Below are positions 32,281-43,962 of a stretch of 64,000 nucleotides of DNA, in pieces. Both the position numbers and the translations under genes were made by a program. The stretch comes from Ypsolopha sequella. Its lineage: Eukaryota > Arthropoda > Insecta > Lepidoptera > Ypsolophidae. Under the pieces are notes generated by a model. It was given only the letters and a program-made list of their open reading frames with translations, had not been told where the DNA came from and did not search any database. The stretch spans positions 310,001-374,000 of the forward strand of contig CAKOHE010000030.1 in assembly GCA_934047225.1 (NCBI GenBank), read 5' to 3'. How positions within the stretch are numbered: position 1 is the first letter of the stretch; each line of letters begins with the position of its first letter.

Positions 32281-32930
32281 ACGTGGTCGGTGGTGGTGGT
32301 CGTGGTGGTGGAAAATATGTGAACTACGCGAATTTAGGGTATAGTTGCGCGGCGTTACCTAACAGACGCATTTTCACACATTTTCGCGTTTTTCATGAAA
32401 ATATCACGGACTTTTCATGTAAATAATTATGTAAATAGCATAGTATTAAGTTTAGGAAAATAAATAAATTAGTCCCGTGTGTTTATTTACTCGGATAGCT
32501 GCAACATAGTACAGGCACGAATAAGTAGATAGAACAGCTATCCGACTCTGAATAAATAAGCATTAAAATAGCGTAGTAAATAGAATATAATAAATAGTTA
32601 CAAGGTAATATTAAGAACTTGCAGAATAAAGATGATTTGCTATGATTGTTTCATTGATACGCCTAGCTAGGTCTTAGAGTAAGACCTAGGTATAAGATAG
32701 GCTATACATCGATCTAGGTACTTAGGTATGCTAGGAAATACCTAAGTAAAGTAGTCTGTAAATAGACATAACAGCATGATATGTTAGCGGCACGACGGTG
32801 GGAAGCAGACTGAGGACGGTTGGCCATAGAGGGCGCATATTTATACTCCTGAGGTGGCAAGCAAGTCTTCTCACACACCCGAGGTGGGGACGTGGGGACT
32901 CAGTGTCGGGGCGGTGGCCCCCTGACTGAG
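32281..32930. other. AT-rich boundary between LINE-A and LINE-B
   Basis: No gene. Many AATAAA-like stretches occur (32460-32630), then a self-complementary zone (CTAGGTCTTAGAGTAAGACCTAG near 32671 and AGGTACTTAGGTAT...AAATACCTAAG near 32715). It may contain the LINE-B 3' UTR and host-element sequence that I could not separate. Confidence 0.35.
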
Positions 32931-33120
32931 GCGTCATTCGCTGCCCATTACTATGGGCAGGTCTTTAGATTGCGCCGCATGAGCGCGCGCAGCGCAGGCG
33001 CTGGGGAGCGCGGGTGCGCGCAGCGCAGGTGGAGCGGAGCGGTGGAGGTGGTGCGGGCGCGTCTTGGGACGCGCGACACCGGCAGGCATGGTGTGGTGGC
33101 GAGTGGGGTCCTCGGAGTCA

Positions 33121-35764
33121 CTACGGCTGCGCCGCAGTGTGTTCGATGAGGTCACGCGGGAGGAGGCGGCGGTCGGGCGGGCGCGCATGGCACGGCGCTA
33201 GGTCACGGATGTGGGCGAACTGCGCGTGCCTCGCGCGGTCAAACATCCCTGCCGCCAACCGTTGGATGAAGTCGTCCAAGGATTCGAGCTTGAGGTCCCT
33301 CGCGATAGTAGCGTTCCTCACATAGCGAGGAGCGCCGACGATGAGACGGAGAGCCAGGTTTTCTTGGGCCCGGAGTCTTCTCCTGCGGGACTCCGGTACG
33401 AGGGCGTACCACGCCGGCGCTGCATATGTGAGGTGGGATCTAAGGTAGGTTTTATAGATCCCGAGCTTCGTTCGCAGAGGGAGCCTCGATGAGAGTAGCG
33501 GGCGGAGTTTCGCTCGAGCTACCTTCACTTGGGCGACTACAATGTCCACGTGTTTCCTCATCGTTAGTCCGCGGTCGATGGTGACTCCGAGGTACTTCAC
33601 CGTGGGCTGCCAGGGCACTTCTTGCCCTTGCATCTTCAGGGGTGGTGGGAGCTTTTTCCTCCCGGTGATAAGGGCCTGGGTCTTCCCGACGTTCACCGAC
33701 AAACGCCATTTGGAGAGCCAGTCTGGGAGCAGGTCGAGCGTGCGCTGCATCTTCACCGCCGCGTGAGCCGGTCTAATTGACGACACGTAGTACGCGGCGT
33801 CGTCGGCGAAGAGAGTGAGCTGGGTACCCGCTCCGAGAGGGATGTCGTCGGTGAAGCGGGAGTAGCAGGCCGGGGAGAGGCAGCTTCCTTGAGGGACGCC
33901 AGCTCGAACTGGGCGCTCCTCTGAGATGGCGTCTTCTACCACCACCCTGAATCGGCGGTCGGATAGGAAGGAGGCCAGGACTCGGATGAGTCGTCGAGGA
34001 GCGGGCGATGTCGACAGCTTGCCCTCATGCCATACCCTGTCGAAGGCCTTTTCCATATCCAAGAGCACTGCCACGGTGTACTCCTTCTTGTTAAGGCCTA
34101 CCGTCATGTGGTGCAGTACTCTTGTCAGCTGGAGGGTTGTCGAGTGCGATGCTCGGAAGCCAAATTGTTCCGGGCGCGGAGTGATGTGTTGAGTCAACTT
34201 CCAGAGCAGGAGCTTCTCAAACACCTTTGAGAGGTTGCTCAGGAGAGTGATGGGCCGGTTGTGCTCTGGTCTTCTTGGGTCTTTGCCTGGCTTGGGCAGC
34301 ATGATCACATGTCCAAGTTTCCATGCAGATGGAAAGTGACCCGTGCGCAGGATACCGTTAAACAGGCGCGTCACGGCGGTGACTAGCCGCGGGGGGAGGT
34401 GTCGGAGCGCCATGTTTGTGATGGTGTCTGCGCCCGGGGCCTTTCGGGGTTTGGTGCGGCGAAGAAGACGCTGCACCTGGCCAGGCGAGAAGACCACAGG
34501 GTCCTCATCGGCGAGCATCGGAGAGGTGAAGTACTCTCTCAGGTGGGACTCGACTGCTCTGGTGTGCTCCACATCGGCGGTCGGGTTGGGCTTGAACTGA
34601 GCTTCTAGGCACTCGGCGAAGATCTCAGCTCTTTCTTCGGCTTTGAACCTTGGGAGGCCGTCGCTGCCCAGCAGAGGTCTGACAGGGGTTGGAGCGGTAG
34701 ACAACTGCCGGCATAGACGATGCACGGAGGGGACGTGATCGTCTACGGACTCGATGTGCCTCTCCCAAGATTCTTCAGCGTGGGTGTCTAGTTCCTCTTT
34801 CACCTTCTCCGTCAGGGCGTTGAGGCGAGACTTCAGAGTTGGGCAGCGGGTTTGCTGCCACAGCTTCCGGACTTGGCGTTTCTCGCAGAGAAGTGCCTGG
34901 ATTCGAGCAGGAAGGGGTTGGAGCCTCCTCGAGCTCGAAACGGTGCGCGCGGAGATGTTGAGCGCGTTCCGGATACAGCTGGTGATCTCTGAAGTCTGGC
35001 TCTCCACATCTTCGGGAGTGGCGACGGGGGAGGAGATGGTGGCGACTTCCTGCAGAGCGGAAGTGAAGGCCGGCCAATTATAGTGCCGACGTGGTGCTGG
35101 TGGCGAAACTCGTGTTGGCAGGTCCTCGATTACCAGGAGGACTGGCCGGTGGTCCGAGGGCAGGTCAGGAAGGACTTCCTGGCTTGGTGGCGCTCTTAGG
35201 TTTTTGTAAACTACGACGTCAAGCACGTCGCCCTCTCCTGTGGCTGAGCAGTAGTGGGTGGGCTCGTCGGGTCCGATGACGTCGTAGTGGCGTGCTACTG
35301 AGTCAGTCAGGAGTCTCTATCCCTGGCTGTTCACCTTTGAGGAGTTCCACGCCGGGTGCTTGGAGTTTAGGTCACCGGCGATGATGGTTTGGTGCGGCGA
35401 GTCTAGGAGCTCGTTGAGTTCTTGGAGGTTGAAGGCCTCCGAGGGAGCCTTATAGGTAGCGAAGAGTCGCAGCACGTCGCCGGCGACCTGGAGTTCAACT
35501 CCAAGGGCGTACATGGAGTAGTACTCCTTGAAGGTGATGGCCTGGTGGACGATGGACTTCCTGACTAGGACTGCCAGGCCTCTGTAGGCACGCCCGTCCA
35601 CGGGCGAGGTCTCGTCCTTCCTGTATGTGATGTAGTTCGGGATGGCGAATTTCTCCCGCTCTGCCAGGTGAGTTTCGCTGATCAGCATCACGTCGACTTT
35701 TTGGTATTGCAGGAAGACCCGGAGCAGTCGCTTCTTCCTAGATAGCGACTGGGCGTTCCAGTGA
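33121..35764 (-). pseudogene. LINE-B ORF2: endonuclease and reverse transcriptase
   Basis: The frame opens without ATG just after the ORF1 stop (RIVHWNAQSLSRKKRLL). The endonuclease reads MLISETHLAEREKF with the Glu, then IIAGDLNSKHPAWN. An in-frame TAG at 35317-35319 interrupts it, after which the same frame resumes with RLLTDSVARHYDVIG and LPSDHRPVLL with Asp/His. RT motifs: PRKAPGADTITNMALR, NRPITLLSNLSKVFEKLLL, LDMEKAFDRVWHEG, AGVPQGSCLSP, LTLFADDAAYYV. A few residues are missing after VWHEG compared with LINE-A. The C-terminus ends RDLIEHTAAQP. One nonsense codon is the only obvious lesion. Confidence 0.85.
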
Positions 35765-35780
35765 ACTATTCTTAGTGTTC

Positions 35781-37946
35781 TTAGGAGCTCTGCGGAGGGT
35801 AAGGGGGGGCTACTCCTCGCTGGGGCTCCTGAACACTAGGAAAGCTCGCGCGCAGCCACACCATGAGTGCCTCCGGAATTTGAAGGTCCATGATGATGGG
35901 TGGTGCGGCAGGGTTTGGTACTACAGCCGGTGGTGGGGCCGGAGTAGGGGCAGCCAGTTCGGTCGGTGGTGCCTGCTGCCGGTTGTTTCTCCTCCTGCCC
36001 GCCCTCTTGCGGCGAGGCTTGATGGAGTCTGCTCTGGCCGTGGGTGGATTTGCCTGGGCCATGAGAGAAGAAGAGGCCTTCTCTCCGGTGGGCTGGGGTT
36101 GGGCAGATGGTTGCTCTCTGGGCTTTCTTGACGGGACAGTCAGGGCAATGGTGCCAGCTTTCTTGTTTCTAGTCTCCCTTTGGAAGACAGGGCAGGACGT
36201 GCTGTTTGCCGCGTGTGCCCCTTTGCAGTTTATGCACGTCGCGGGTTCCTCTTTGGGACGTCGGCAATCCCTGGCGAAGTGTTCTTCCCCGCATCTCACG
36301 CATGCCAGGGTGCGGTGGCAATTGTGGGAGGAGTGACGGAATTGTTGGCACCTGTGGCACTGCGCAGGTCCCTTCTTCCCCCTCCAGGCTTCGATTTTTA
36401 CTCCCGGCATATACATTAGTTCGGAGACTTCGTATATGGCCGGGGTGAGCGTTGGGGTCTTCTTGATTTGAGCGTAGAATATGCACCCGGGGCGTCCCGC
36501 TCTCGCCCGGATTGGCTTGCAGTATTCTACTTCGAAGCCGAGGTCCAGCAGCGCTTCGGTGAGCTCCTCCGCCTCGGTGTTGACGGGAAGTCCACGTATG
36601 GCAACTTTGAGGCTGCGTCCGGCGGGTAGGGAGTAAGAGAACCATTTTACTCCATGGTCGTCCTGAAGTTTGGTGAGATACCGTTGAAGGAGGCGGTACT
36701 CGTCGTCAGCCATGGGTGTGAAGCGCACTCCTTGTTGGAAGGCGCGCGCACTTGGGGTTCTCCCCAGCTGATTTGCTATCTCCTGTATGTGGTGACGCCA
36801 GTTTGGTAGTGCGTCCACGATGAGCGGGGGATAGCGCAGCTTTTTGGGGGGTGCAGGCGCGGGCTGCGTTTGCGTGGGCAGCGCAGGTGCGGGCACAGGC
36901 GGTATGGGGGCGGCTAGCGCAGGGGCGGGCGGCGCTGGTGCTTGGGTGGGCGGCGCTGGCGTTTGGGCGGCCGGCGCTGGGGCGGGCGGCGCTGGCGCTT
37001 GGGCGGCCGGCGCATGGGCGGGCGGCCCTTGGGTGGGCGGCGCTGGTGCTTGAGCGGGTGGCGCTGTCACCAGGGTGGGCGGCGCCAGGGCGGGCAGCGC
37101 TAGGGCGGTCTGCGCGGGCATTTGGGCGGGCGGCTCTGGTACCTGGGCAGACTGCACTTGGGCGGGCGGCGCTGTCACCAGGGCGGGCGGCGCTAGGGCG
37201 GGCGTCGCTGGGGCAGGCGGCGCTGGTACCTGGGCAGACGGCACTTGGGCGGGCGGTGCTAGGGCGGGCGGCGCTGGTACTTGGGCGGGCGGTGCGAAGG
37301 CGGGCGGCGCTGGTTCCTGGGCGGGCGGCGCGAGGGCGGGCGGCTCTGGGGCGGGCGGAGCCGGTGCACGCAATGCAGTTGCCCTTGGTGCAGTCGCACT
37401 AGGAGCAGTTGCACGTGGGGCGGCTGCTCGTGGGGCGATTCCACGTTGGGCGGTTCCACGTTGGGCGGCTGCACGGGGCGCGGTTGCTCGCGGCGCGGTT
37501 GCACGCGGTGTGGTTCCACGTTGCGTGCGTGCTCGCGTTGCGGCTGCTCGAGGCGCGGCTGGGCGTGGTGCAGGGGCGGGCGGCGCAATTGGGCGCGGCA
37601 GGGCGTATGACGTAGAGGCAAACGGCGGGCGGTCAGGGCGCGGTCTCTGCGTCATCGGGAGGCGCGAAGGCGGATGCTGAGGTGGCGGTCGCTGTTGGGC
37701 GGCGGCGGCATAGGAGGAGCGTGGAGACGGAGTCGGTGCATCGCAGATCCGCTTTTCTGCGTTCTCCGTTCCCGAGCCACTTAGATCAAGCGCCCTTTTG
37801 GTGCTCTCTCTTGTCAGGGGGAGTATGCTCAGCTGCAGGGTTGCAGCTAGCTGGAGAGCTGCTGCGGTGCGGCGGGCGACATCGTCGGATGTGGGTCCGA
37901 GTGGTGTGAGTTGCTCACGGCGGCGTGCAGCAAGGTAGTCCTCCAT
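35781..37946 (-). CDS. LINE-B ORF1 with long Pro/Ala repeat
   Basis: First ATG at 37946 (MEDYLAARRREQL). The first 130 residues are followed by a long Ala/Pro/Thr-rich tract, about residues 110-370, made of units such as APPAQVPAPPALAPPAQ. At the DNA level this is a GGGCGGGCGGCGCTGG-type minisatellite (about 36840-37600). Then come the PRE_C2HC region (LKVAIRGLPVNTEAEELTEA, RAGRPGCIFYAQI) and zinc knuckles CHRCQQFRHSSHNCH, CVRCGEEHFARDC, CINCKGAHAANSTSC. Compared with LINE-A, the repeat is an N-terminal expansion. Plus-strand Gly/Ala frames here are shadows. Confidence 0.85.
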   Translation of the reverse strand: MEDYLAARRREQLTPLGPTSDDVARRTAAALQLAATLQLSILPLTRESTKRALDLSGSGTENAEKRICDAPTPSPRSSYAAAAQQRPPPQHPPSRLPMTQRPRPDRPPFASTSYALPRPIAPPAPAPRPAAPRAAATRARTQRGTTPRATAPRATAPRAAAQRGTAQRGIAPRAAAPRATAPSATAPRATALRAPAPPAPEPPALAPPAQEPAPPAFAPPAQVPAPPALAPPAQVPSAQVPAPPAPATPALAPPALVTAPPAQVQSAQVPEPPAQMPAQTALALPALAPPTLVTAPPAQAPAPPTQGPPAHAPAAQAPAPPAPAPAAQTPAPPTQAPAPPAPALAAPIPPVPAPALPTQTQPAPAPPKKLRYPPLIVDALPNWRHHIQEIANQLGRTPSARAFQQGVRFTPMADDEYRLLQRYLTKLQDDHGVKWFSYSLPAGRSLKVAIRGLPVNTEAEELTEALLDLGFEVEYCKPIRARAGRPGCIFYAQIKKTPTLTPAIYEVSELMYMPGVKIEAWRGKKGPAQCHRCQQFRHSSHNCHRTLACVRCGEEHFARDCRRPKEEPATCINCKGAHAANSTSCPVFQRETRNKKAGTIALTVPSRKPREQPSAQPQPTGEKASSSLMAQANPPTARADSIKPRRKRAGRRRNNRQQAPPTELAAPTPAPPPAVVPNPAAPPIIMDLQIPEALMVWLRASFPSVQEPQRGVAPPYPPQSS

Positions 37947-38438
37947 CACTGACAAGAGGCCCTCCGTTAGGTAGTTGCTCTCTCGTAGGCGGGACGTGAT
38001 AGCTTCGTCCAGTTCGGTGTGAACTCTGAGGAGTTCATCGTCGACGACGAGGTGGCTGCGTCGGCGGTGTTCAAACCCTCGGGGGTTCGAGAACGCGAAC
38101 GCGAGCCCTGAGAAGGGCTGTTTTGGCCGCTCATTGTAAGTGAGCGGCGGCTGCGGGGGGGAGGTACGACGTGCGACCTACGAGACACAGCTCGCGCCTG
38201 TCCCCATAACCCTTTCCCCGGGGGATTCCGCTGGTGGAAAGCCGGGTTCAAAGATATAGGGAGGGCACCGTGTCTTGGGCGCTCTAAAAAAGGTAATCCC
38301 CTCCGCGCAGCTGAAGCGCGGGCGCTAATTTGCGGAGAATATTAGTGAATATTCGGCAAACACGCAATACTATAGGTCCGTGCACAACGAGCGTACACTG
38401 AGGTGGGGGTTGAGGTAGTATAAATACCCGCGCAGCAC
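37947..38438 (-). other. LINE-B 5' leader
   Basis: GC-rich, no gene. It contains a TATAAATA box-like sequence at 38418-38426 (on plus), shortly before the LINE-C insertion point. Direction and use of that box are unknown. Confidence 0.4.
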
Positions 38439-38450
38439 ATTTTCGGCCGC

Positions 38451-38789
38451 ACATTCCGCTCTGCACACCCGTGCCGAACGGTCGCCTCACCGTGCTCTCC
38501 GCTCTGCAGCCCTGCAGAGCCACCTCGCGCCGACGAGTGGAGCTGCCCCGCAGCCGCCGCCGCCGCCGCCATCGGCCGCCGCCGCCGCCGCCGCCGCCAT
38601 CGACGCCGCCATCGACGCAAGCTAGCGTCAGTCACCTCTGACGTCACGTAAGACCATCACAACACTCACTCACCCCCCCCTGCCACTGACGGCAGGGAGG
38701 CCACTCACTCGCCCCCTGCATTAGTGCTCTTATTCCCCCTCTTGTATTTCTACCCCTTCACCCCACGTCCACGTCCACCTCACCTCGTC
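38451..38789 (+). other. LINE-C 5' leader, GC-rich
   Basis: Includes a GCC trinucleotide run (about 38550-38605) and then the CACCCCCCCC zone. No gene. Presumably part of the element promoter. Confidence 0.5.
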
Positions 38790-39245
38790 CCATTCACCCC
38801 GTCCCACTCGCCCCGTCCCATTCACCCCGTCCCATTCACCCCGTCCCATTCACCCCGTCCCATTCACCCCGTCCCATTCACCCCGTCCCATTCACCCCGT
38901 CCCATTCACCCCATCCCATTCACCCCGTCCCATTCACCCCGTCCCATTCACCCCATCCCACTCACCCCGTCCCACTCACCCCGTCCCATTCACCCCGTCC
39001 CATTCACCCCGTCCCATTCACCCCGTCCCATTCACCCGGTCCCATTCACCCGGTCCCATTCACCCCGTCCCATTCACCCCGTCCCATTCACCCCGTCCCA
39101 CTCACCCCGTCCCATTCACCCCGTCCCATTCACCCCGCCCCATTCACCCCGTCCCATTCACCCCGTCCCGAGTTACCCCGTCCCGAGTTACCTCGTCCCG
39201 AGTTACCCCGTCCCGAGTTACCCCGTCCCGAGACACCCCGTCCCG
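38790..39245 (+). repeat. 14-bp minisatellite in the LINE-C leader
   Basis: The unit CCCATTCACCCCGT repeats about 27 times (38790-39165), with minor CACTCG or CCGGT variants. It then switches to about five copies of a 15-bp unit CCCGAGTTACCCCGT. Since 14 is not a multiple of 3, all three frames read Pro/His/Ser/Thr-rich peptide. The long ORF there is spurious. Confidence 0.95.
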
Positions 39246-39337
39246 ATTTACCCCAAGTCCACTTTCACCCCCGTCCACTTTTCACCTACTTTCACTTTCA
39301 CTTTTGCCTTCACCTCTACCCCCACTCTTTCCTAGCC

Positions 39338-40497
39338 ATGGATTACGGTCCATGGATAGCGTTCACAAAAGACTTTTTCGAAAGCCAAGGCCTCGTCTTC
39401 AACGAGAATGCCTTTGCAAGCCTCATCAAGGCTTCCTCGGAGGTCACGAACCCCCAAAGGTTCGAGACAGAATCCCCTGCCTCTCCATCCCAGGTCATGG
39501 ATTTTTCGGACAACTCGTCCACCAATTCTGACCGTAAGAGGTCCGCCCCCCCCTCGACCTCCTCGAGCTCAATCTCCTCGGACAAAATGTCCAATGATGG
39601 AACCCTCACAGGTTCCATCAACAACGACGAGATCAACCCTTTCACCAGGGTTGAAAGCCGTAAAAAGAGGGTAAAGAAGGGAAAAGCCTCCCCTCCCCTC
39701 TCCCTCACAGAGGAAACCCCTGCCCCCACCCAGGCCACCCAGACTGCCCCTCCCCCGGCCACCCAGACTACCCCTAAGGTAGCCTCCCGCTGCGAGCCTC
39801 GCCTCGCAAAGAAGGAAACCCCCCCCGCCGTCTTGTTGAGAGACAAGACCAAATGGTCGGCCCTCTCCAAGCTTTGCAGCGAGGAAAAGATCACCTACAC
39901 ACAAGCCACCAATACCGGCGTGGCGATAAAAATCATGACCCCAACAATTAGTGACTTCAGGAGTCTCATTAGGCTCCTACTTCTCAAAGACTGGCCCTAC
40001 CACACGCACGCCCTCGAAGAAGAGCGCAAAGTCCGCGCTGTCCTTCGGGGGATGCCGTTCGATGACGAGACAATGACGAGATCATGGATGATCTAAAAAA
40101 TCAGGGGTTCCCTGTTGAAGCTGTGCACAAGATGCACAGCAGCTCAGGGAAGAGATTCCCCCTGGCCCTGGTCATTATGACCAACTCCCCGGCCGCTAAG
40201 GCACTTTTTAAAGAGGACCGCACAATCTGCGGGCTCTCTTGCATTAAGGTAGAAAAACCTAACCGTCGCGGGTACCCCGCCCAATGCCGCCGCTGCCAAC
40301 TCTATGGCCACGCAGCGGCAAACTGCACAGCCCCCCCAAGGTGCGTTAAGTGCCTCGACCCCCACAGCACCAAAGAGTGCCCGAGGCCCCTAGAAGACCT
40401 AACCCCTCCAGCCTGCGTTCTCTGTAACCAGGTTGGACATAAAGCCAATTACAGAGGCTGCCCCCGTGCCCCACGCTCCACCCTACCCAAGGCCTAA
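39338..40497 (+). pseudogene. LINE-C ORF1 (Gag-like), one frameshift
   Basis: ATG at 39338 (MDYGPWIAFTKDFFES). Ser-rich and basic stretches (RKKRVKKGK) precede a PRE_C2HC-like region: LLLKDWPYHTHALEEERKV, RAVLRGMPFDDE. Near 40090 the frame shifts by one, and the second frame continues with LKNQGFPVEAVHKM. Zinc knuckles follow: CRRCQLYGHAAANC, CVKCLDPHSTKEC, CVLCNQVGHKANYRGC. The gene binds element RNA in active relatives. A further Pro-rich open frame to 40696 is downstream in another frame and probably is the frame-shifted C-terminus. Confidence 0.85.
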
Positions 40498-40856
40498 ACA
40501 CAGGGTAACCAAACCTCCACCCCTATTACCCCCACCAATTAACTCCAATAATTTCCCCAGCCTTCCGGGAAAGCCACTAGCGGCAACCCCCCAGCCAGCC
40601 CCTCCCCCGACCAAGGCCTGGGCCCCGAATAAGACCCCCCCACACACACCACCCGTCGCCTCCCCCGTCACGTCTCAGTCACAACCAGACGGCTAAACGC
40701 CCTCCCTGGCTGATGATATGAGACTCATCCACGACGTAATCTCGAACATTAATGTACACGAGATTTCGTCATTAGCTAATAAGCTGCGCGCTTCACGCAC
40801 CCCCAACAGCGCCTTCTTGCACTCGTTGAACACTCTCACCTTCTCACGTCATTATA

Positions 40857-43691
40857 ATGTCTCAAGCCCGTACAGCTAGACAAAAACCCAAGGGCATCTC
40901 GCTCACCTCCTATAACTGTAGAGGTTTACGCTCAAACCTCCCTGAGCTAAAACTCTACCTTCAAAAAAACGAAGTAGATCTACTTCTCCTCCAAGAGACG
41001 TTTCTTAAGTCTAAGAACCTTAAGGGGCTCTCGATCCCAAAATTCTCTCTTCTACGAAATGATAGAAGAGAAGAAGATCCCCTCGGAGGGACAGCCATAT
41101 ACTATAGGAAAGCCCTCCACTGCTCTTCCCTTCCCACGCCTCCACTCGAGACAATGGAAGCCACTATATGTAGACTAGCTATGTCAGGCCATCCAACGCT
41201 AATCATAGCATCTATCTACATCCCCCCCACCAAAAGACCTGTTATAAGAGACTTTGAAGCTCTCCTCTCTATGGGTGATTCGGTCATTATGTTCGGAGAT
41301 TTCAACTCTAAACACACTGACTGGACCTGCCTAAAAACCAATACTAATGGTAGAAAACTCCTCGGCATAACAAATGCACTCGAGATCAATGTCTTATCTC
41401 CATACGCCCCGACTCATTATCCTGATAATACGGATCACTCCCCAGACGTTTTAGACTTTGCACTCACGAAGGGCGTGTCCCTGAATCTGAGGGCAATCGA
41501 AACACTAGATGACCTTGGCTCTGACCATCGCCCAGTCTCCCTTAGACTAGGTCCCCCAAATGATGTTCTACCTCCCCCCAAGACCTTTACAAATTGGGAA
41601 GGCTTCAAGAACTCATTAGCTTCGGCCATAGATGCCCCCGAATCTCCCTCAACCTCCCATCTGACTACTTTGATAGCACAGACAAAATTGATGCTACAAT
41701 AGACTCGCTAACGGATCTAATCAATTCCTCTCTCAAAGAGAACGAAAAGATCTCCTCAAAGCCACCCCAACAGCTTCCCCTGGAAATCTCCAATCTACTA
41801 AAAGCTAAGAGAGCAGCCCAAAGGAGAGCAGCAATCTATCCCACCCCAGAATACAGACAGACCGCGAATCAATTGAGTCGCAAACTTAAGTCAGCTCTCT
41901 CTGATCTCAATGAATCCCGTAGAAGTGAACTCATGGAAAAGATATCCCCATCACACGTTGCGTTCTATCCAATGGCGAGAGCTCTCAGGATAGACGCAAT
42001 CACTCACATTCCCCCTCTGACCTGCCCCGATGGCTCAACAGCCTTCGAGGACGAGGAAAAAGCAGAATGCTTTGCGGATAGCATTGCCTCACAGTGCTCT
42101 CCCAGCTCCCAACCAACTGACCCCTCCCACATAAAAGAGGTGGAGGACGAGAATCACTATCGAAACTCCCTCCCCCTCACGTCTGACCCCATCACAGTGA
42201 CCGAAGATGAAATCCACTTCTTCATCAGAGGCCTAAAACCCAAGAAAGCGCCAGGCGCGGACGGGATCTCCAATAAAGCCCTCAAGCACCTTCCCCAGCA
42301 AGTACTCACCTTGCTAGCCCTTATATTTAACGCTTGTTTTAAATTCGGCCACTTCCCAAAAGCGTGGAAAGAAGCCACAGTCATAGGTATACCCAAACCA
42401 GGGAAACCACTCAACCTCCCTGCCAGTCACCGCCCAATTAGCCTCCTCAAATCGTTGGGGAAACTATTGGAGAGGGTTATGCTTTCACGCATGAAAACCC
42501 ACTTATTCCCAACAGATGGAGATCCCCAATCAATTCGGCTTCAGAGCCAAGCACTCTTGCCCCCAACAAGTCCACCGTATAGTAGAATACATACTAAGTG
42601 GATTCTATCCAAGACGGTACCCTACTGTCGCTGTTTTCTTTGACGTTGCGAAAGCATTCGACAAAGTCTGGCATGAAGGCCTCATATTCAAACTACACAA
42701 GACAGGCCTCTCCGACCGTCTTGTCCGCATGGTGGCATCATACCTCAAAGATCGCTCATTCCACTTCAGACATGAAGGGCTGCTCTCCTCTCCACGCCCC
42801 CTAAGGGCTGGAGTCCCCCAGGGATCAGTTCTCTCCCCTATCCTCTACTCGTTATACACAAACGATATTCCCGTCCCCACAAACGGGGTACAGCTATCAC
42901 TCTTCGCAGATGACACTGCTCTCTATGTCAAAGGACATAACCCCCCGACTATCCTCGCCAAACTCCAAAAGTCTATCGATGACCTTGGAGAATGGTTTCA
43001 AAGATGGCGCATCGATGTGAACCCAGATAAGAGTTCCGCGATTCGCTTTGACTACAAACGCCGTCACCATGACAACCCCAATGTCCGAATGCTAGGTACC
43101 CCTGTCCCTTGGCATAGCACTGCCAAATACTTAGGAGTCACTCTGGACTCGAGACTAACTTTTACACCCCACGTCAATAGAGTGACGCGCACAGCCCGCT
43201 TCTATCTGTACCGGCTTAACAGCATGTTAGGCAGGCACAGTAAAATGTCTCTCAGGAACAAGCGAACACTATACAAGGTCTGCATCCGACCTGTGTTAAC
43301 GTACGCTTCCCCTGTCTTCGCACAAGCGAACCCCAAAGTCCTGTATAAAATGCAGGTAGTACAGAACTTATTCTGTCGGAGAGCGGCCAACGCACCATGG
43401 TACGTGCGCAACGCAGACCTCCATCGTGATTTGGAGCTACCCACCCTCCAACAATTCATGAAATCCCTCACAGAGACTTTCTTCAAATCTTCTGAAGAAC
43501 ACCCCAATCCGTTAGTACGCGAGACAGTCTCCTATACTGCTCCGTCTACATCCCGATACAAGGTTCGAAGACCAAGAAACGTCCTCTCCGATCCCCCTGA
43601 CAAACTCTCAGCCCATCTCAATCTCCTCCTGAAAGCCTTCGATGAGCTGAAGGCTCAAACCAAACGATCAGAGCCTAGCTCTTCCTCCTAA
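40857..43691 (+). pseudogene. LINE-C ORF2: endonuclease and reverse transcriptase, two frameshifts
   Basis: Starts MSQARTARQKPKGISL at 40857. Endonuclease: SYNCRGLRSNLPELK, LLLQETFLKSK with Glu, MFGDFNSKHTDW, and DLGSDHRPVSL. A frameshift near 41640-41700 moves to the second frame, which holds LKPKKAPGADGISNKAL and HRPISLLKSLGKLLERVML. A second shift near 42520 returns to the first frame: NQFGFRAKHSCPQQ, FFDVAKAFDKVWHEG, AGVPQGSVLSP, LSLFADDTALYV with the catalytic Asp pair, then the thumb and KYLGVTLDSRLTF. Ends at 43691 with SSSS. Full length apart from the shifts. Confidence 0.9.
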
Positions 43692-43962
43692 CCCAGAAAT
43701 TAACACTTAGTGTTCTTATCCAGCGGATGCCCCTATAGGGCTCCGCTAGCGCCCCCTTTCCCCAGAGGGGGTCGCTTCAGATAAAGGTTTTAAGACCCTC
43801 ACGGGCCAAACCAAATTAGGTGGAGTTTAGTGGGTAGGCACTCAGTGAGTCCCACATAACCAACGTAACCGGTTACGTTGGTATGCTATGAGCATTCTCC
43901 ACCTCCCTCCCACCGTGACCTCCGGAGGGTGCCTTGCTTGGGCGCAAAAAAAAAAAAAAAAA
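43692..43962 (+). other. LINE-C 3' UTR and poly(A)
   Basis: Short GC-rich tail with a palindromic GGTTACGTTGGT segment, ending in about 18 A residues at 43946-43963 beside the downstream target duplication. Confidence 0.8.

Larger units (their letters stand above)
32931..38438 (-). mobile_element. Jockey-type LINE-B
   Basis: Second minus-strand Jockey LINE, related to LINE-A in both ORFs. Order: ORF1 (35781-37946), ORF2 (33121 to about 35764). The 5' leader continues past 37946 to at least 38438, where LINE-C has inserted. Sequence after the LINE-C insertion (43975 on) may be the outer part of the same leader. The 3' edge is uncertain. Confidence 0.75.
38451..43962 (+). mobile_element. Jockey-type LINE-C, full length with poly(A)
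   Basis: Plus strand. The 12-bp duplication ATTTTCGGCCGC at 38439-38450 and 43963-43974 brackets the element. It begins ACATTCCGCTCTGC (CATTC starts are known for Jockey elements) and ends in an A-run (43946-43963). Inside are a GC-rich leader with GCC repeats, a 14-bp minisatellite, ORF1 and ORF2. Frameshifts in both ORFs make it inactive. Confidence 0.9.

Noticed and set aside
36844..37680. Plus-strand Gly/Ala-rich proteins
   Set aside because: Antisense shadows of the Pro/Ala repeat in LINE-B ORF1.
38724..39335. Proline/histidine-rich 203-residue protein
   Set aside because: It is entirely the 14-bp minisatellite read in frame, and similar peptides arise in other frames.
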